DNA of 64,000 nucleotides from an uncultured Armatimonadota bacterium (GCA_903899015.1 CAIUHP010000028.1:1-64000), one strand, 5' to 3'. Positions 53,837 to 62,177 are shown, numbered from the stretch's first letter. Notes: generated by a model from the sequence alone, not told the origin. A program made the numbers and translations.

Positions 53837-55132
53837 CTAGTCTCGGATACCGGTAGCGTCCAACGTGTGACCAACATTTCGCAGGTGGTGCTCAAGGCTG
53901 AAGATCTCCTCAAGCTGCTCTGCGGTAAGTCGCTCGATGACTTCGGGGTCTTGAGAGACAACTGACTTGAAATCCGAGCCATCCCAAGCCTTAGCAGCAT
54001 TACGCTGGGCCACTTTGTAAGCCGCTTCTCGTGTCATGCCGGCATGGATCAGTGAGATCATCACGTGCTCGCTGAAAACTAAGTCTCCTCGAGTTCGCAG
54101 GTTCTTCTCCATGGTCTCGGGGAAGACTTGAAGTCCGCTCAGAATTCGCGTCAGGCTCTTCAGCATGAAGTCGGCGAGGTTGCATGAGTCAGGGAAGACA
54201 ATTCGCTCGAGCGAAGAGTTCGTCAGGTCGCGCTCGTGCCACGTTGCAACACTCTCAAGCATTGCGTGAGCATTTGCGCGGAGGAGTCGAGCCAAGCCGC
54301 AGATCGTCTCGGAGTTCCAAGGGTTCCTCTTGTGAGGCATCGCGCTGCTTCCTGTTTGTCCGGCGGCAAATGCCTCTTGAACTTCAAGAATCTCCGTTCG
54401 CTGAAGATTACGAAGCTCGGTTGCGATCCGCTCCAATCCTGCTCCGAGAAGTGCCAACGCATTTAAGAAATTCGCGTGACGATCTCGGTTGATAATTTGG
54501 GTGGTTGCTGGATCAGGTGACAAACCAAGTTTTGCGCAGACGATTGCTTCCATCTCAGGCGAAGTGATCGCATGGACACCGACCGCTCCCGATACCTTTC
54601 CAACTGACACATCGGCTTTGGCTTGCTTAAGGCGCTCGATATTGCGCGTCAACTCGGCGTACCAATTAGCGCACTTGAAGCCAAAAGTGATTGGCTCGGC
54701 ATGAATTCCGTGGGTCCGTCCTATCTCGACGGTGTGCTCGTGTTCGAGCGCTAACCGTTTGATTTCAACAGAAAGCTTCGTGGCACTTTCGATGAGTACG
54801 TCACAGGAATTGCGGAGCATCATTCCAAGTGCGGTGTCAATAACGTCGTAGCTCGTTACACCTAGGTGAATGAATCGACCGCTCTCACCGACATTCTCAG
54901 CCAAGTTACGAACAAAAGCCATGAGATCGTGGCGTGTCTCGAGTTCGATCTCATCGCAACGCTCCAAGTCAAATGTTGACTTAGTCTGGATATCGGTCAA
55001 AGCGCTTGCTGGGATTGCCCCAAGTTCGACATGAGCTTCAACGATTGCGATTTCTACCTCTCGCCATACTTCGTATTTAGCTTGTCGCGACCAAATACCA
55101 TTCATCGAGGGGGTTGTATATCGTTCAATCAT
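53837..55132 (-). CDS. purB: Adenylosuccinate lyase
   Basis: Acts twice in purine synthesis, releasing fumarate from SAICAR and adenylosuccinate. 431 residues. Signature GSSAMPHKRNPWNSE is present, with RTHGIHAEPITFGFKCANWYAEL (catalytic His region), THLGVTSYDVIDTALGMML-type segment IHLGVTSYDVIDTA, and DLTNSSLERIVFPDS. Full length. Divergent from the PPK2 gene with about 80 bases between starts. Confidence 0.97.
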   Translation of the reverse strand: MIERYTTPSMNGIWSRQAKYEVWREVEIAIVEAHVELGAIPASALTDIQTKSTFDLERCDEIELETRHDLMAFVRNLAENVGESGRFIHLGVTSYDVIDTALGMMLRNSCDVLIESATKLSVEIKRLALEHEHTVEIGRTHGIHAEPITFGFKCANWYAELTRNIERLKQAKADVSVGKVSGAVGVHAITSPEMEAIVCAKLGLSPDPATTQIINRDRHANFLNALALLGAGLERIATELRNLQRTEILEVQEAFAAGQTGSSAMPHKRNPWNSETICGLARLLRANAHAMLESVATWHERDLTNSSLERIVFPDSCNLADFMLKSLTRILSGLQVFPETMEKNLRTRGDLVFSEHVMISLIHAGMTREAAYKVAQRNAAKAWDGSDFKSVVSQDPEVIERLTAEQLEEIFSLEHHLRNVGHTLDATGIRD

Positions 55133-55214
55133 CGGGTCTTAAAGGGTACCTCCTTCGTCCATTGTGCTTCACACATTGGACGCAGAACTCAGTCCGGTAT
55201 ACACTGGAGCTACC

Positions 55215-56054
55215 ATGCCGTACGCTCACCTAGTTAAACCAGGCTCCTCCGTAAAGATAAAAGATTTCGATCCTGGCGAACACGGCGGCTTAGAAAAAGA
55301 AGAGGCTGATTTTCGTCGTCACGAAATGGGTCAGAAAGTGGAGCAGCTACAAGAACTGATGTATGCCGCCAACATGAATTCGCTTCTACTTGTGCTCCAA
55401 GGATCTGACACCAGTGGCAAAGATGGAGCGATCAAGGGCATTCTGCAGTATGTAAACGTTCAAAGCTGTCGAGTGGCGAGCTTCAAGCAACCCACTCACC
55501 TCGAGCAATCTCACGATTTCCTGTGGCGCGTACACCAACAGGCGCCTGCCGCAGGAGGAATGACGATTTTCAACCGTTCACATTACGAAGACGTTCTGGT
55601 GGTTCGAGTTCATGACTTGGTCCCGAAAGACGTTTGGAAGAAGCGATACGATCAGATCAATCAGTTCGAAGAACTTCTCACTGACTCGGGAACGATCATT
55701 CTGAAATTCTTCCTGAATATCAGCAAGGAAGAGCAGGAAAGGCGACTTTTAGACCGCGAAGCAGACACGGATAAGTCGTGGAAACTGTCAGTTGGCGACT
55801 GGAAAGAACGAGAACTCTGGAAGGAATATCACAAAGCCTATGCCGATGCGATCGAAAAGTGTAGCACCGCTAAGGCGCCTTGGCACATCGTTCCGGCGAA
55901 CCATAAGTGGTATCGCGACCTCGCGATCATGGAAGCCATAGAGGGCGCGCTCAAACCATACAAGTCCATATGGCACGACCACCTAAAAGAAATAGGCGTG
56001 GAAGCGAAAGGCGAGCTCGAGAAGTATCGAGCTGCCATGAAAGCAAAGAAGTGA
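55215..56054 (+). CDS. Polyphosphate kinase 2 family protein
   Basis: Polyphosphate:nucleotide phosphotransferase, 279 residues from ATG 55215 (MPYAHLVKPGSSVKI). Walker A LVLQGSDTSGKDGAIKGIL, lid segment SFKQPTHLEQSHDFLWRVHQQAP, Walker B-like FNRSHYEDVLVVRVHDLVP, and FFLNISKEEQERRLLDRE. The GSDTSGKDG and E-rich lid fit class I/III enzymes that phosphorylate ADP or AMP; the class cannot be settled by eye. A hairpin follows. Confidence 0.92.
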   Translation: MPYAHLVKPGSSVKIKDFDPGEHGGLEKEEADFRRHEMGQKVEQLQELMYAANMNSLLLVLQGSDTSGKDGAIKGILQYVNVQSCRVASFKQPTHLEQSHDFLWRVHQQAPAAGGMTIFNRSHYEDVLVVRVHDLVPKDVWKKRYDQINQFEELLTDSGTIILKFFLNISKEEQERRLLDREADTDKSWKLSVGDWKERELWKEYHKAYADAIEKCSTAKAPWHIVPANHKWYRDLAIMEAIEGALKPYKSIWHDHLKEIGVEAKGELEKYRAAMKAKK

Positions 56055-56083
56055 GATTCAGCGATTTAGACTTCTGAACCGCA

Positions 56084-56112
56084 GCTCCTGCGTAAGGCCA
56101 ACGCAGGAGCTC
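56084..56112. terminator. Hairpin between convergent PPK2 and metallophosphoesterase genes
   Basis: AGCTCCTGCGT pairs perfectly with ACGCAGGAGCT across a seven-base loop. Followed by CATTTGATCACTTT on the plus strand. A shared bidirectional terminator is likely. Confidence 0.7.
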
Positions 56113-56123
56113 ATTTGATCACT

Positions 56124-57092
56124 TTAATGAGAAGGCTGAACGTAGGAGAAAGTATCGGCTGTTTCATAAACACCCGGGCTCGTTCTTGCTTTAAAAGTGA
56201 TCGTCACCTTCGCGCCGTCAATCTCAACCACGGCGTAGCCGTACTTGCTTTCGATATGGCTCAATTTGTCGATCTTCCAATCGCTGACGTTTCCGAGGTC
56301 GTCGGAGCCGTGGACGAGGGGTGCCCCGGCAGTTCCAATTACGAATTGGTGGAATGCGCTGTCCGGTGTTCCACCAGGAGCCGTGGCGACGCGGTGATCG
56401 TAGAGATGGTCGTGACCAAAGAAGGCAATATGGCTGCCTGCCGCCAACAGACTCTTGATCAATGTGTCGCGTGAAGCAGGATCAACTTCAAGGCCATCGT
56501 CATGGTTGCCGCTTCGGAATGCCATCTTGTGAGAAAAGATGAAAACATGTTGTTCGGTCTTTTTCTTGAGGACATCATCGAGCCAGTTTTGATTGACCTC
56601 TAGTTTCGAGCTTTGAAATTCGTCTAGCCCAATGAAGAGTGCATTGTGATGGCTAACTGTGAAGCTCATGCCTTCTTCACCTTTAGGGCCATTTGAAGGG
56701 AGGGCATATCGCCCGACGAACATCTTTCGCCAGACTGCTTCCGGATGAGGCACATGCATTTCATGGTTGCCGCGAATGTTGTAGACCTCAATTCCTGCGT
56801 CATAGACCGGTTTCATAATTTCGAACCAAGTCGTTAATTGCGATTCCATTTCTTCGTCGGTCTTAGGGCCTGCAATAAGGTCTCCCGAGAAAAGCAGGAG
56901 GTCAGGCTTCTCGGCGACGATTGCTCTAGAAAGCTCGCCCATGATAAGGGTGTTGACGCCATTGTGGTCTTCGGGACGATTCTTTCCTGACCGACCATCT
57001 CCGGTGACGATGAACTTCCAAGAATCTGCGCAAGCCGATTGAGCTAGCGTCCCTACGATCAAGGAAGCGAGAACCAATAGTGGTGCCTTCAT
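56124..57092 (-). CDS. Secreted metallophosphoesterase (calcineurin-like)
   Basis: 322 residues with signal peptide (LLVLASLIVGTLAQSACA). Calcineurin-fold metal motifs: FIVTGDGRSGKN (in place of GDxH), LLFSGDLIAG, NIRGNHEMHV, VFIFSHKMAF and FFGHDHLYDH. Predicted extracytoplasmic phosphatase or phosphodiesterase; the first motif has GDGR rather than GDxH, as in purple-acid-like variants. Located 45 bases downstream of hrcA on the same strand. Substrate unknown. Confidence 0.9.
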   Translation of the reverse strand: MKAPLLVLASLIVGTLAQSACADSWKFIVTGDGRSGKNRPEDHNGVNTLIMGELSRAIVAEKPDLLLFSGDLIAGPKTDEEMESQLTTWFEIMKPVYDAGIEVYNIRGNHEMHVPHPEAVWRKMFVGRYALPSNGPKGEEGMSFTVSHHNALFIGLDEFQSSKLEVNQNWLDDVLKKKTEQHVFIFSHKMAFRSGNHDDGLEVDPASRDTLIKSLLAAGSHIAFFGHDHLYDHRVATAPGGTPDSAFHQFVIGTAGAPLVHGSDDLGNVSDWKIDKLSHIESKYGYAVVEIDGAKVTITFKARTSPGVYETADTFSYVQPSH

Positions 57093-57137
57093 GTACCACT
57101 GTTTACGCCCTCAACGTTATCTGAAGGTTAAGCTGAG

Positions 57138-58166
57138 TTACCCAAAAAAGCGTGTGAGCGAGTCCCCAAGGGCCTTGGCAGTGTAATTCACGAGTGGAAT
57201 ACTTCGGTCGTAATTCATGCGTGTGGGGCCCACCAGTGCGATGACGCCAGCTTCCTGCCCGCCAATGTAGAAGCTGTTTCGAACGACCGACAGCTGTTGC
57301 ATGCTGGAATGCCTATTCTCTCGACCGATGGTCACGGGACGGTTGCGTTCCGATGGAGCGACTGCTTCGAACAACACGTCCGAGTCGGTCAACTCTTCTA
57401 GAAGATCGTGAAGGGAAGTGAGGTCTCGCTGGAATTCAGGCTGTCCAAACATGAATTCTTCACCTTCTGTGATCAAAACTCCTCGCGTCAGTTCGCGTGA
57501 AATCGACCGGATGCTTGTCCACAAGGTCGCTAGCAACTTGTCCATCGCGGCATTTCCCGAACCGATCGGTGTTTTTGTACGGGTCAACGTGCGAAGGTCT
57601 TTGCCGACTAAAGAAGTGGGAAGAATTTCGTTTGCCTTTCCCACATCTTCAAGCGTTAGGCCCGCCGGAACTTCGATCATCCTGTTTTCAACATGTCCGT
57701 TGCTAAGAACTAAAACAAGCAGAGCCTTGGTTGGACCTAAAGCGCTGACAACAGCATTGCGTATCGTTACATTGCTGTCTCGAACGGTCGTTGCGACGCC
57801 AAGCAAGTGCGTGACGCGGCTCAGAGCACGGATGGTGTCTCGGAGCATGCTCTGCAGTGCATCACCTTCCGCAACCGCATTTTTAACGCGGTTTCGACTC
57901 AGTTCATCGATCTCGCGAGTAACGATGAGGTGATCGACATAATAGCGATATCCAGCGTCACTTGGAATCCGGCCCGCGCTTGTGTGGGGTTGCTCCAGGA
58001 AGCCAAGGTCGGACATCTCGGCCATTTCATTACGCACCGTTGCGGACTTCACGCCCAGCTGGTATTTCTGAACAAGGGCCTCGCTGCCAATCGGCTCAGC
58101 GGCCGTCACATACTCAATAATGATTGCCTGAAGGATCGTCTGCTTTCTAGGATCAAGTTCAGCCAT
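57138..58166 (-). CDS. hrcA: Heat-inducible transcription repressor HrcA
   Basis: Represses heat-shock genes by binding CIRCE sites, with GroEL as modulator. 342 residues. N-terminal winged helix (RKQTILQAIIIEYVTAAEPIGSEALVQKY, VKSATVRNEMAEMSDLGFLEQPHTSAGRIPSDAGYRYYV), then the dimerisation/GAF-like part with VLVLSNGHVENRMIEVPAG and a C-terminal IALVGPTRMNYDRSIPLVNYTAKAL. No CIRCE repeat was found upstream or elsewhere in the window, and no grpE, dnaK or dnaJ neighbour. Confidence 0.95.
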   Translation of the reverse strand: MAELDPRKQTILQAIIIEYVTAAEPIGSEALVQKYQLGVKSATVRNEMAEMSDLGFLEQPHTSAGRIPSDAGYRYYVDHLIVTREIDELSRNRVKNAVAEGDALQSMLRDTIRALSRVTHLLGVATTVRDSNVTIRNAVVSALGPTKALLVLVLSNGHVENRMIEVPAGLTLEDVGKANEILPTSLVGKDLRTLTRTKTPIGSGNAAMDKLLATLWTSIRSISRELTRGVLITEGEEFMFGQPEFQRDLTSLHDLLEELTDSDVLFEAVAPSERNRPVTIGRENRHSSMQQLSVVRNSFYIGGQEAGVIALVGPTRMNYDRSIPLVNYTAKALGDSLTRFFG

Positions 58167-58227
58167 CTACTTATGATTTTACGCTGAACGGCTCGATTTA
58201 TCTACGCAAGGTGTATGCTCGGGACCG

Positions 58228-58632
58228 ATGCAAGCAGATTTTGGTGAAGATGGCTTGATCAAATTGGGAGTTGCGGGGGCTCTTGCGCGAGAATATTCCG
58301 CCGATGCAAAAGCCTTTCTCGGATTTTTTGCGTCTGCGATGCAAAATGCACTCGGAGACGAAGTTGAGGTTACCTATCGAGGAGGCTTTCTCACTAAAAA
58401 AACGGTTCAGTCGGTGAGCTTATTGGGGGGCGAGAATCGATTCATTTTGGAAGATCCCGGTAAAGGACCTCTTCAAGCCAAAATGGTGCATACCGTGCGA
58501 GGAATTGCGCTCAAGACTCAATTAATTGATATTGAAACATGGCTTTCTCTCATCTCAGACGTAATTGAGGCAAAGGCTCAAACGCAAGCAGCGACTGCAC
58601 GATCGCTCAAGGGCATTTTAGGTTTGGAATAG
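58228..58632 (+). CDS. Hypothetical protein, first gene of the YbjQ-like operon
   Basis: 134 residues, cytosolic, no family recognised. Two helical ends (GVAGALAREYSADAKAFLGFFASAM and LISDVIEAKAQTQAATARSLKGIL) flank a small beta region (EVTYRGGFLTKKTVQSVSLLGGENRFILED). Stop lies one base before the next ATG region (start 58634), so the three genes 58228-60224 form an operon. Divergent from hrcA. Confidence 0.7.
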   Translation: MQADFGEDGLIKLGVAGALAREYSADAKAFLGFFASAMQNALGDEVEVTYRGGFLTKKTVQSVSLLGGENRFILEDPGKGPLQAKMVHTVRGIALKTQLIDIETWLSLISDVIEAKAQTQAATARSLKGILGLE

Positions 58633-58633
58633 C

Positions 58634-59392
58634 ATGCAGTCTCCATGGATCGCGACTGTTGACTCTCGGGAACTTTCGACTTTACTTGGTCTCGGCATCG
58701 AACCAGTCAGGCAAGTTTTTGGTGCTTCGGTGCGTGCAATCTCACTCACTTCCTTCCCGATTACGACGTGTCTGGTTCAGATCGAGATGGATGCCTACTA
58801 CCAAATGTTGGACGAATGCCTTCAGGCCGTTCATGCAGAAGCGGAGCGGCTTTCGGCAAACGGCGTAGTTGATTGCCAGCTCACTTATGAAACGACTTTA
58901 GAAGGAGCACCGGCCGGATATCGATTGCTGCGAATGCAGATGATCGGCACTGGGGTCCTTGATGAAAGGAATCTCTCAAGCCAACGTTATGTTGCGGCAT
59001 GCACGGCAACCGAGCTCCTGGGCTTGCATCGAGCAGGATTTCAACCATGCGGACTCGCGGTCGGCCACTGTTCTTTTTACCAAGTCGCGTGGCGCCAAAA
59101 GCCAAAACGGGGTCCGTTGGGGTCGTGGATGAACGAAGAAGTAGCTGAACTTACTCAGGGGCCGTATACGGCTCGTGAAATTGCGATGTCGAGGATGACG
59201 GACATGGCTCAAAAATGCGGTGGCGTTGGGATCGTCGCCGTGAAATACCAATCTTCGGTCATTCCTTCGGGATCGTTAGTCGATGGAACCATGGCCGCCG
59301 TCTGTCGAATGTCGATGATCGGAACGGCAATTCGTCGCAACCCGAAATCTGACTCGGAAGTATCCATATCGTTGGCCGTTAAGGTCAACTAG
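58634..59392 (+). CDS. YbjQ/UPF0145-like protein with two heavy-metal-binding-type domains
   Basis: 252 residues, two related segments. The first (about 15-120: IEPVRQVFGASVRAISL, CLQAVHAEAERLSANGVVDCQLTYE) and the second (about 125-235: LGLHRAGFQPCGLAVGHCSFYQVAWRQ, TAREIAMSRMTDMAQKCGGVGIVAVKYQ, MIGTAIRRNPK) both follow the UPF0145 pattern of a G-S/H...Y strand, a helix with RxLAxxRM-like and a closing GTA strand. Paralogue of the next gene. Function unknown; a metal role rests only on the family name. Confidence 0.75.
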   Translation: MQSPWIATVDSRELSTLLGLGIEPVRQVFGASVRAISLTSFPITTCLVQIEMDAYYQMLDECLQAVHAEAERLSANGVVDCQLTYETTLEGAPAGYRLLRMQMIGTGVLDERNLSSQRYVAACTATELLGLHRAGFQPCGLAVGHCSFYQVAWRQKPKRGPLGSWMNEEVAELTQGPYTAREIAMSRMTDMAQKCGGVGIVAVKYQSSVIPSGSLVDGTMAAVCRMSMIGTAIRRNPKSDSEVSISLAVKVN

Positions 59393-59402
59393 GAATAAAG
59401 AA

Positions 59403-60224
59403 ATGCCCTACGTACAAGGTTCGTTTGAAGGTCTTCCCGACGCTGCAAGGCGTCGCTTAACAGAAATGCGCGGCGGAGAAGGAAAGAAAGGGCTCTTTAC
59501 CAGCGACCTTTCGGTAAATGAGTTCCTGCTTTGCCAGGAAGCTTCCTTTGATCCGGTTGGCTTGGTAATGGGATCGTCCATCTATCACATTGGATTCCAG
59601 GCCCAGAAGTTCTATCAAAATCAAGAGCTTGAAGTGTTGACTCAGGCAATGTATGAGGCCAGGGAGTTGGCTATGACGCGTATGGAGGAGGAGGCAGACG
59701 TCCTTGGTGCAGATGGCATAGTCGGTGTTCGGCTCGAAGTTACTCGCTACGAATGGGGTGCCTCAATGGCGGAATTTATGGCCGTCGGTACCGCGATTAA
59801 GCATCGTGGAGGCGGAAACTATCGGACATTGGACAACCGTCCGTTCACATCGGACCTTAGCGGTCAAGACTTTTGGACACTTCTCAAAGCAGGTTATCAG
59901 CCTCTGTCACTTGTCATGGGAACCTGTGTCTATCACGTAGCGCATCAAGGGGTGATGCAGGCGATGAAGCAAGTTGGTCGGAACATTGAAATGCCTAACT
60001 ACACGCAGGCACTTTACGACGCACGCGAGTTGGCACTTTCCCGAATGCAAGCGGAAGCCGAAAGGGAGGGCGCTGCCGGGATTGTCGGTGCCCAAGTGCG
60101 CGAAAACAGCCACGGCTGGGACAGCCATGTGATCGAATACTTTGCTGTTGGAACGGCAGTCAAGCCAATTCCAGGAACCAACCCGGTCCCTGAACCTACA
60201 TTGACTCTGTCGTTGAACGACTAA
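59403..60224 (+). CDS. YbjQ/UPF0145-like protein with two tandem domains
   Basis: 273 residues. Two clear internal repeats: residues about 30-135 (FTSDLSVNEFLLCQEASFDPVGLVMGSSIYHIG, YEARELAMTRMEEEADVLGADGIVGVRLEV, FMAVGTAIK) and about 147-255 (FTSDLSGQDFWTLLKAGYQPLSLVMGTCVYHV, YDARELALSRMQAEAEREGAAGIVGAQV, YFAVGTAVK). This is the UPF0145/heavy-metal-binding type, usually a homopentamer of single domains. Last gene of its operon, followed by a hairpin at 60229. Confidence 0.8.
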   Translation: MPYVQGSFEGLPDAARRRLTEMRGGEGKKGLFTSDLSVNEFLLCQEASFDPVGLVMGSSIYHIGFQAQKFYQNQELEVLTQAMYEARELAMTRMEEEADVLGADGIVGVRLEVTRYEWGASMAEFMAVGTAIKHRGGGNYRTLDNRPFTSDLSGQDFWTLLKAGYQPLSLVMGTCVYHVAHQGVMQAMKQVGRNIEMPNYTQALYDARELALSRMQAEAEREGAAGIVGAQVRENSHGWDSHVIEYFAVGTAVKPIPGTNPVPEPTLTLSLND

Positions 60225-60228
60225 GTTA

Positions 60229-60246
60229 GCCTGCCAACTGGCAGGC
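60229..60246. terminator. Short GC-rich hairpin between convergent genes
   Basis: GCCTGCC pairs exactly with GGCAGGC across AACT. No T-run on either side. It lies in the 26-base gap between the YbjQ-like operon end and the secreted protein end. Confidence 0.5.
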
Positions 60247-60250
60247 GGTG

Positions 60251-60685
60251 CTACCGGAAGAAGTTGACAGTGGTTGTAATGCCCGAGCTGGTTTTGGTAA
60301 CGGACAGAGTTCTCTGGGCCTTGTTAATCACATAGACTTGAGGAAATCCAAATTCTTTACCGTTCTCCATTCGCTGAAGGGAAACCGTTGTGCCGTTTGT
60401 GCTCCAAACTCCTCGAACGAGGGGAGTCATTTTAGGTGCTCCAGCGGTTGCCAGGCTATAGGTCTTGTTGTCCTTAAGAGTCAGGGTCAGTGTATCGGCC
60501 TGAATTTGATTGAGGGCCTTTAACCGAGCAGTATTCTGGTGAGGATTCTTGAGCTTAGGCAAGCTCGACATATCAAACTGAATTTTTCCGTGCCATGTAC
60601 CGGTCACGCTGTCGGTTGCAAAGGATGCTCCGGCTAGGATGACCATACCAAAAACAACGCTGCCAGCCTTCATCAAGTAGTTCAC
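60251..60685 (-). CDS. Small secreted protein, paralogue A
   Basis: 144 residues from GTG 60685, which aligns with the ATG of paralogue B (MNYLMKAGSVV against MNQFIKVSVLV); an internal ATG at 60673 is the alternative. Signal peptide AGSVVFGMVILAGASFA, then a beta-rich domain beginning TGTWHGKIQFD, with LTLTLKDNKTYSLATAG, RGVWSTNGTTVSLQ, ending TVNFFR. The strand order recalls lipocalin-like domains, but this is a guess. The 5' leader forms a hairpin around the ribosome site and start (see 60660-60718). Confidence 0.78.
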   Translation of the reverse strand: MNYLMKAGSVVFGMVILAGASFATDSVTGTWHGKIQFDMSSLPKLKNPHQNTARLKALNQIQADTLTLTLKDNKTYSLATAGAPKMTPLVRGVWSTNGTTVSLQRMENGKEFGFPQVYVINKAQRTLSVTKTSSGITTTVNFFR

Positions 60686-60718
60686 CCTACAGGTATACCC
60701 CTCGACGAAGGCTGGCAG
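60660..60718 (-). promoter_or_regulatory. Leader hairpin enclosing the Shine-Dalgarno and start of paralogue A
   Basis: CTGCCAGCCTTC and GAAGGCTGGCAG (60660-60671 and 60707-60718) are a perfect 12-base inverted repeat with a 35-base loop. In mRNA order: 5' arm, three bases, GAGGGGTATA, start GTG, eleven bases, 3' arm in the coding region. The same layout recurs at 61146-61207 with different but still complementary arms, which suggests a conserved RNA structure. Confidence 0.6.
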
Positions 60719-60741
60719 TCTCCAGAACGGCTTAGAATTTC

Positions 60742-61173
60742 TTAGCGAGTGAAGGTAACTCGAACTGCATCCTTCTGGTGGGTTCGAGGATCTTCTTGGC
60801 TCATCACAAATGCTTTGCCATTTGGCGAGAGGACAAATACGTCTGGCTTGCCTTGGATTTTTCCGTTAACAGTTGTGGACATGGTCAGGGTTTTCCCGGT
60901 GAGTGTCCATGAGCCTGTTCGGCTTGGGCCACCGATCGTCGACTCTGTAAACGTGTGGTCAGGCTTAATGGTGAGGTTGATGACGGTTTGCTGTACCTTA
61001 GAAATCATTCCCATCATTTTTGTATGAGCCGACGCATTTGGAGCCTTTGAGATCTTGGCGGTGTCGATTCTGACTCGTCCTTTCCAATTACCCGTGATGT
61101 CGCCTGCCATTGCAGAAGCTGCGAAAGCGGAGAGCGCACAAACGAGAACGCTAACCTTTATAAATTGGTTCAT
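60742..61173 (-). CDS. Small secreted protein, paralogue B
   Basis: 143 residues. Signal peptide VSVLVCALSAFAASAMA, then ITGNWKGRVRIDTAKISKAP, INLTIKPDHTFTESTIG, GSWTLTGKTLTMSTTVNG, and a closing DAVRVTFTR, colinear with paralogue A. No cysteines in the mature part and no known family. The ATG is set by alignment with A and by GAGGGG eleven bases upstream. The two genes are 56 bases apart and may share a transcript with the LolA-like/cytochrome gene upstream. Confidence 0.8.
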   Translation of the reverse strand: MNQFIKVSVLVCALSAFAASAMAGDITGNWKGRVRIDTAKISKAPNASAHTKMMGMISKVQQTVINLTIKPDHTFTESTIGGPSRTGSWTLTGKTLTMSTTVNGKIQGKPDVFVLSPNGKAFVMSQEDPRTHQKDAVRVTFTR

Positions 61174-61207
61174 GAGTTTTTATACCCCTCACCAAAGGTT
61201 AGCGTTC
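61146..61207 (-). promoter_or_regulatory. Leader hairpin enclosing the Shine-Dalgarno and start of paralogue B
   Basis: GAACGCTAACCTTT (61146-61159) and AAAGGTTAGCGTTC (61194-61207) form a perfect 14-base inverted repeat with a 34-base loop. Distances match those of paralogue A: three bases from the 5' arm to GAGGGGTATA, and eleven bases from the start codon to the 3' arm. Stem sequences differ from A but keep pairing. Confidence 0.6.
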
Positions 61208-61238
61208 CGTCAACTTGAAGTTTTAATGGTATTACGAC

Positions 61239-62177
61239 CTATTTTTCTTTAGCACCCGCTTTAATCCAGCTAGCAATTGTTGCTAGGTCAGCATCTGAGA
61301 GGGAACCGCGAGGAGGCATGAGTGGTTTGCCTGCGCCCTTGAGGAACGCGGTCAACCGGCTACCATCGGGATCACCAGCCGTGATTTCTGAACCACCCCG
61401 GCCACCAGCCATAGCGCCTGCATAGGACGACAAATCGAGGCCCGATCGAGGATTGTTAGAATTGTGGCAACCAGCACAATTGGTCTGGAAGATGGGAGCG
61501 ACTTTATCCCAAGCGACGGTAGCCACCGCACTTGGATCGACTTTCTTCGCGCCTTCAGGAACTGAAAAGTTGAAATCAGCATCTGCGGGAGCGTCATTCG
61601 ATAGTGTCAGCTCTTTAGCCATCATGATGAGCTGTTTGTCTTCACCAGTCTTAAGCGAAATTCCGCGAGCCACACCCAATGTGTTGTCAATGAACAACGT
61701 TGCGGTTCTCTCTGGCTTACCTGGGAGGACGAGTGCGACCTCGGTGACTGCCTTCCCCTTGATGATGCGAGCGGAACCGACTTTAATCCCGGTTACATCC
61801 TTGAATGGCTCTTTTGTGAAGAAGGCAACCCAAGGTAGGACAGCATCCTTCTTGAGGAAGGTCTTCAGGTCAGCTTCCGTTTGAGCAGTTTGGGTGTAAG
61901 AGTTGTCAGCCTTCTTGAAATCCCAAACGGTTGTTCCATTTGCAACGAGTGTTTGGTCAGGAGTTTCGAGCTTGAACTTGCCCTCTTTACCTAGCTTGAG
62001 TTTGTATTCCACTGGTCCGCCGCCAGGGAGGTTCTGGACGGTGTACTGAACATCGATGGATTTCGCTGTCTGAAGTTGCTTTGTATGCTTTTCGAGCAGC
62101 GAGTCACCCGACCCGGTTTGAGTGGTAATGACGGCACCAAGAATGCCTGTTAATCCGATAAGGAAAGGAATTTTCAT
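61239..62177 (-). CDS. LolA-like domain fused to cytochrome c (CxxCH) domain
   Basis: 312 residues from ATG 62177. Signal peptide IPFLIGLTGILGAVITTQT. Residues about 25-205 resemble LolA/outer-membrane lipoprotein-sorting proteins (SIDVQYTVQNLPGG, KFKLETPDQTLVANGTTVWDFKKADNSYTQT, LFIDNTLGVARGISLKT, NFSVPEGAKKVD). Residues about 222-312 are a monohaem cytochrome c of the planctomycete type: CAGCH at 234-238 binds haem, Met287 in PLMPPRGSLS is the likely sixth ligand, and SDADLATIASWIKAGA closes it. The combination of a sorting-like beta domain and a haem domain is unusual. Role unknown. Confidence 0.82.
   Translation of the reverse strand: MKIPFLIGLTGILGAVITTQTGSGDSLLEKHTKQLQTAKSIDVQYTVQNLPGGGPVEYKLKLGKEGKFKLETPDQTLVANGTTVWDFKKADNSYTQTAQTEADLKTFLKKDAVLPWVAFFTKEPFKDVTGIKVGSARIIKGKAVTEVALVLPGKPERTATLFIDNTLGVARGISLKTGEDKQLIMMAKELTLSNDAPADADFNFSVPEGAKKVDPSAVATVAWDKVAPIFQTNCAGCHNSNNPRSGLDLSSYAGAMAGGRGGSEITAGDPDGSRLTAFLKGAGKPLMPPRGSLSDADLATIASWIKAGAKEK

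Noticed and set aside
58167-58227. CIRCE operator for hrcA
   Set aside because: No TTAGCACTC-N9-GAGTGCTAA or near match in the divergent gap or elsewhere in the window.
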